This document shows positions 5,962 through 7,791 of a stretch of DNA of 7,791 bases, in pieces. The notes under the pieces are model-generated. The model was not told where the DNA came from and did no database searches. It saw only the letters and a list, made by a program, of their open reading frames with translations. Source of the DNA: Pseudomonadota bacterium (GTDB taxonomy: Bacteria > Pseudomonadota > Alphaproteobacteria > Rhizobiales > Rhizobiaceae). The stretch is taken from positions 1-7,791 of the forward strand of contig JAEWHQ010000163.1 of the NCBI GenBank assembly GCA_023387715.1. The letters are read 5' to 3'. The translations under genes were made by a program, and so were the position numbers. Each line of letters opens with the position of its first letter. Position 1 is the first letter of the stretch.

Positions 5962-7005
5962 TTAGTTCTGTTTAGCGCGCATCAACATGCCATAAAGATC
6001 GCGCGGCTCATCCGGATCGGCCAGCATATCCAGCTGCACAAAATACTCCGTCCCTTCCAGCTTATCGCGCACATAGCGAAGTGCAGAAAAATCTTCCGTG
6101 GCAAAACCAACCGAGTCAAACAGAGTAATCTGCTGCTTGCTTGTACGCCCCTGTTTTTTACCCGTTATCACTTCCCACATTTCAGTAACAGGATGATCTT
6201 GCGGCAATTGCTGAATTTCACCTTCAATGCGTGTTTGTGGTGTATATTCGACAAAAATATCCGAGCGCTGCAAAATGTCGGCATGCAGTTCGGTCTTGCC
6301 CGGACAGTCACCGCCAACACCATTAATATGCACACCAGCGCCCACTATATTGTCGGTGAGGATCGTGGCATTTTGCTTGTCAGCCGTTACTGTCGTGATG
6401 ATCTGTGCGCCCTCAACTGCCGCCTCGACAGAAGAGCAAATTTGAATATCAAAGCCTGCATTTTGCAAATTGCGCGCAACCTTTTCACTGGCCGAGCGAT
6501 CAATATCATAAAGGCGTAAATGATCGACACCGAGCAAAGCTTTGAAAGCAAGTGCCTGAAACTCACATTGCGCACCATTGCCGATCATCGCCATGGTGTG
6601 GGAGTTTTCCGGCGCCAGATATTTAGCCACCACAGCAGAGGTCGCCGCTGTGCGTAGCGCCGTCAGCATGGTCATTTCGGTCAGCAAAATCGGATAGCCA
6701 CTGGCAACATCGGCCAGCACACCAAAGGCGGTGACTGTCTGCAAACCTTCACGCGTATTTTTTGGATGGCCGTTGACATATTTAAAGCCGTAAAGCGTGC
6801 CGTCACTCGTCGGCATCAATTCGATAACGCCTTCATCCGAATGCGCAGCCACACGCGGCGTTTTATCAAACAGCTCCCAGCGGCGGAAATCTTCCTCTAC
6901 ATAGGCAGCCAGTTCTTTCAAAAAAACATCAACGCCAATATTGAGCACCAGTTTCATCATGTGATCAACACTGACAAATGGCACATTATTCAACTGTACG
7001 GACAT
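5962..7005 (-). CDS. ocd: Ornithine cyclodeaminase
   Basis: This NAD-dependent cytoplasmic enzyme converts L-ornithine to L-proline and ammonia. It is a complete 347-residue member of the ornithine cyclodeaminase/mu-crystallin family, the usual length. Seen: the substrate-side lysine in YGFKYVNGHPKN (Lys75), LLTEMTMLTALRTAATS (107-123), the Rossmann nucleotide-binding motif AMIGNGAQCEFQALAF (139-154), and HINGVGGDCPGKTEL with Asp233, equivalent to the catalytic Asp of the Pseudomonas putida enzyme. FDSVGFATEDFSALRYVRDK (296-315) is the conserved C-terminal sequence, and DPDEPRDLYGML closes the protein as in Brucella and Agrobacterium homologues. The gene begins 6 bases after the arginase stop; its GGAG (7018-7015, minus strand, 9 bases from the ATG) lies within the arginase coding end, so translation is probably coupled. 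It works directly on the product of arginase. Brucella annotation sometimes calls it arcB. Confidence 0.96.
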   Translation of the reverse strand: MSVQLNNVPFVSVDHMMKLVLNIGVDVFLKELAAYVEEDFRRWELFDKTPRVAAHSDEGVIELMPTSDGTLYGFKYVNGHPKNTREGLQTVTAFGVLADVASGYPILLTEMTMLTALRTAATSAVVAKYLAPENSHTMAMIGNGAQCEFQALAFKALLGVDHLRLYDIDRSASEKVARNLQNAGFDIQICSSVEAAVEGAQIITTVTADKQNATILTDNIVGAGVHINGVGGDCPGKTELHADILQRSDIFVEYTPQTRIEGEIQQLPQDHPVTEMWEVITGKKQGRTSKQQITLFDSVGFATEDFSALRYVRDKLEGTEYFVQLDMLADPDEPRDLYGMLMRAKQN

Positions 7006-7009
7006 GCTA

Positions 7010-7018
7010 CCTCACTCC
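7010..7018 (-). promoter_or_regulatory. Ribosome binding site of ornithine cyclodeaminase inside the arginase gene end
   Basis: Read on the minus strand, GGAGTGAGG combines a GGAG Shine-Dalgarno (7018-7015) encoded by the last codons of arginase, the arginase stop TGA (7014-7012), and a second, closer GAGG (7013-7010). The ATG of ornithine cyclodeaminase follows at 7005. Ribosomes ending arginase stop on top of this site, favouring reinitiation and balanced amounts of both enzymes. Confidence 0.65.
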
Positions 7019-7791
7019 CCCGTATAACTCACCGTCGGACGATCCATCACACGACGCCCAAACAGACTGGCGGTTAAATCCACCATCACATGCGCAGTGC
7101 GCCCGCGCTCATCCAGAAACGGATTAAGCTCCACCAGATCAAGGCTGGTGACCAGGCCGCTGTCATGCAGCATTTCCATGATCAGATGCGCTTCGCGGAA
7201 GGTCGCGCCACCCGGCACAGTGGTGCCAACGGCTGGCGCAATCAGCGGATCAAGAAAATCCACATCAAGGCTGACATGCAGCATGCCGTCTTCGCGTTTC
7301 ACTCGCGCCAGAAAATCACGCAGCAAAACGCCGACGCCATGCTCATCAATGACACGCATATCATGCACAGTAATGCCGGTTTTGCTGATCATCTGGCGCT
7401 CGGCCGGATCAACACTGCGAATGCCCATCATGCAAATATTATTCGGATCAACCGGTGCTATCAGCTCAGGATAATAACCTTCAAACCCCGCCTGACCGGT
7501 ATAATAAGCAACCGGTGTACCATGCAGATTGCCACTGTCGGTGGTGCTGAGATTATGAAAATCCGTATGCGCATCCAGCCAGAGCACAAAAAGCTTTTTG
7601 CCTTTTTCGCTCGCATAGCGCTGTACACCGGCAACAGAACCAGCCGCCACCAAATGGTCGCCACCTAAAAAGATCGGAAAGCCTTCGCCTGCCAGTTGAT
7701 AAGCTTTATCACTGGTTGCTTTAATCGAGGCAATGGTCTCGTTGAGATTTTTAATCGCCGCATTAGGATGGCTAAGATGCCCTTTTGGAGC
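7012..7791 (-). CDS. rocF: Arginase (5' end outside window)
   Basis: This manganese enzyme hydrolyses L-arginine to L-ornithine and urea. The frame is open to the right edge and yields 259 residues; family members have about 305, so roughly 45-50 N-terminal residues are missing. All metal-ligand motifs are visible: FLGGDH (His46 of the visible part), DAHTD (Asp73, His75, Asp77) and SLDVDFLDP (Asp176, Asp178). GNLHGTP after DAHTD is the substrate-binding loop, AVGTTVPGGATFREAH is conserved, and LDLVELNPFLDERGRTA carries the late conserved Glu. A TTG at 7653 could be mistaken for a start, but it is the Leu after GGDH, inside the catalytic domain. The gene is upstream of and tightly linked to ornithine cyclodeaminase, giving a two-step arginine-to-proline route. 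Its promoter, and perhaps an Lrp-type regulator as in relatives, would lie to the right. Confidence 0.96.
   Translation of the reverse strand, partial: APKGHLSHPNAAIKNLNETIASIKATSDKAYQLAGEGFPIFLGGDHLVAAGSVAGVQRYASEKGKKLFVLWLDAHTDFHNLSTTDSGNLHGTPVAYYTGQAGFEGYYPELIAPVDPNNICMMGIRSVDPAERQMISKTGITVHDMRVIDEHGVGVLLRDFLARVKREDGMLHVSLDVDFLDPLIAPAVGTTVPGGATFREAHLIMEMLHDSGLVTSLDLVELNPFLDERGRTAHVMVDLTASLFGRRVMDRPTVSYTGE

Noticed and set aside
7651..7653. TTG as start codon of arginase
   Set aside because: It encodes the Leu directly after the metal-binding GGDH motif; starting here would remove an essential ligand.
7090..7668. Plus-strand open frame of 192 codons opposite arginase
   Set aside because: It is the antisense shadow of a strongly conserved arginase; the His/Arg/Ile-rich translation matches no family I know.
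1..7791. Mobile element, CRISPR, phage or defence island
   Set aside because: No transposase, integrase, direct-repeat array, tRNA end or defence-family protein is visible; all genes look like ordinary chromosomal genes with similar codon use.

Overview
The window looks like a chromosomal segment of an alphaproteobacterium of the order Hyphomicrobiales, most likely in or near the Brucellaceae. This rests on remembered protein similarity (DUF4159 protein, arginase and ornithine cyclodeaminase all read like Brucella/Ochrobactrum homologues). Base composition, near 50% GC by eye and not counted, is lower than Brucella and would suit a Pseudochrobactrum-like genome; that placement is inference. 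I see no insertion sequence, phage gene, tRNA, rRNA, CRISPR array or obvious defence gene.

Layout. (1) 1-3536, plus strand: two membrane proteins in a tight pair, the C-terminal part of a DUF4159/BatA-like protein (cut by the left edge) and a complete 694-residue von Willebrand A plus glutamine-amidotransferase-like protein. They are probably the end of a MoxR ATPase / DUF58 / BatA-type locus whose first genes lie to the left. (2) A GNAT acetyltransferase on the minus strand, convergent with that pair and separated from it by a hairpin terminator. (3) An intergenic region of about 0.3 kb with inverted repeats and a candidate promoter, then a plus-strand pair: a glutathionyl-hydroquinone reductase (YqjG/ECM4 family) and a group III truncated haemoglobin, 21 bases apart. 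(4) A strong bidirectional terminator. (5) A minus-strand arginine-catabolism pair, arginase (its start lies beyond the right edge) and ornithine cyclodeaminase, 6 bases apart, with the second gene's ribosome binding site inside the last codons of the first.

How they work together. Arginase and ornithine cyclodeaminase convert arginine to ornithine plus urea and then ornithine to proline plus ammonia. The reductase and globin probably form one redox or nitrosative-stress transcription unit. The first two proteins seem to place large, cysteine-free domains in the periplasm; they are the least understood part of the window. Both outer genes are incomplete only because the window cuts them; no frameshift or decay is visible.
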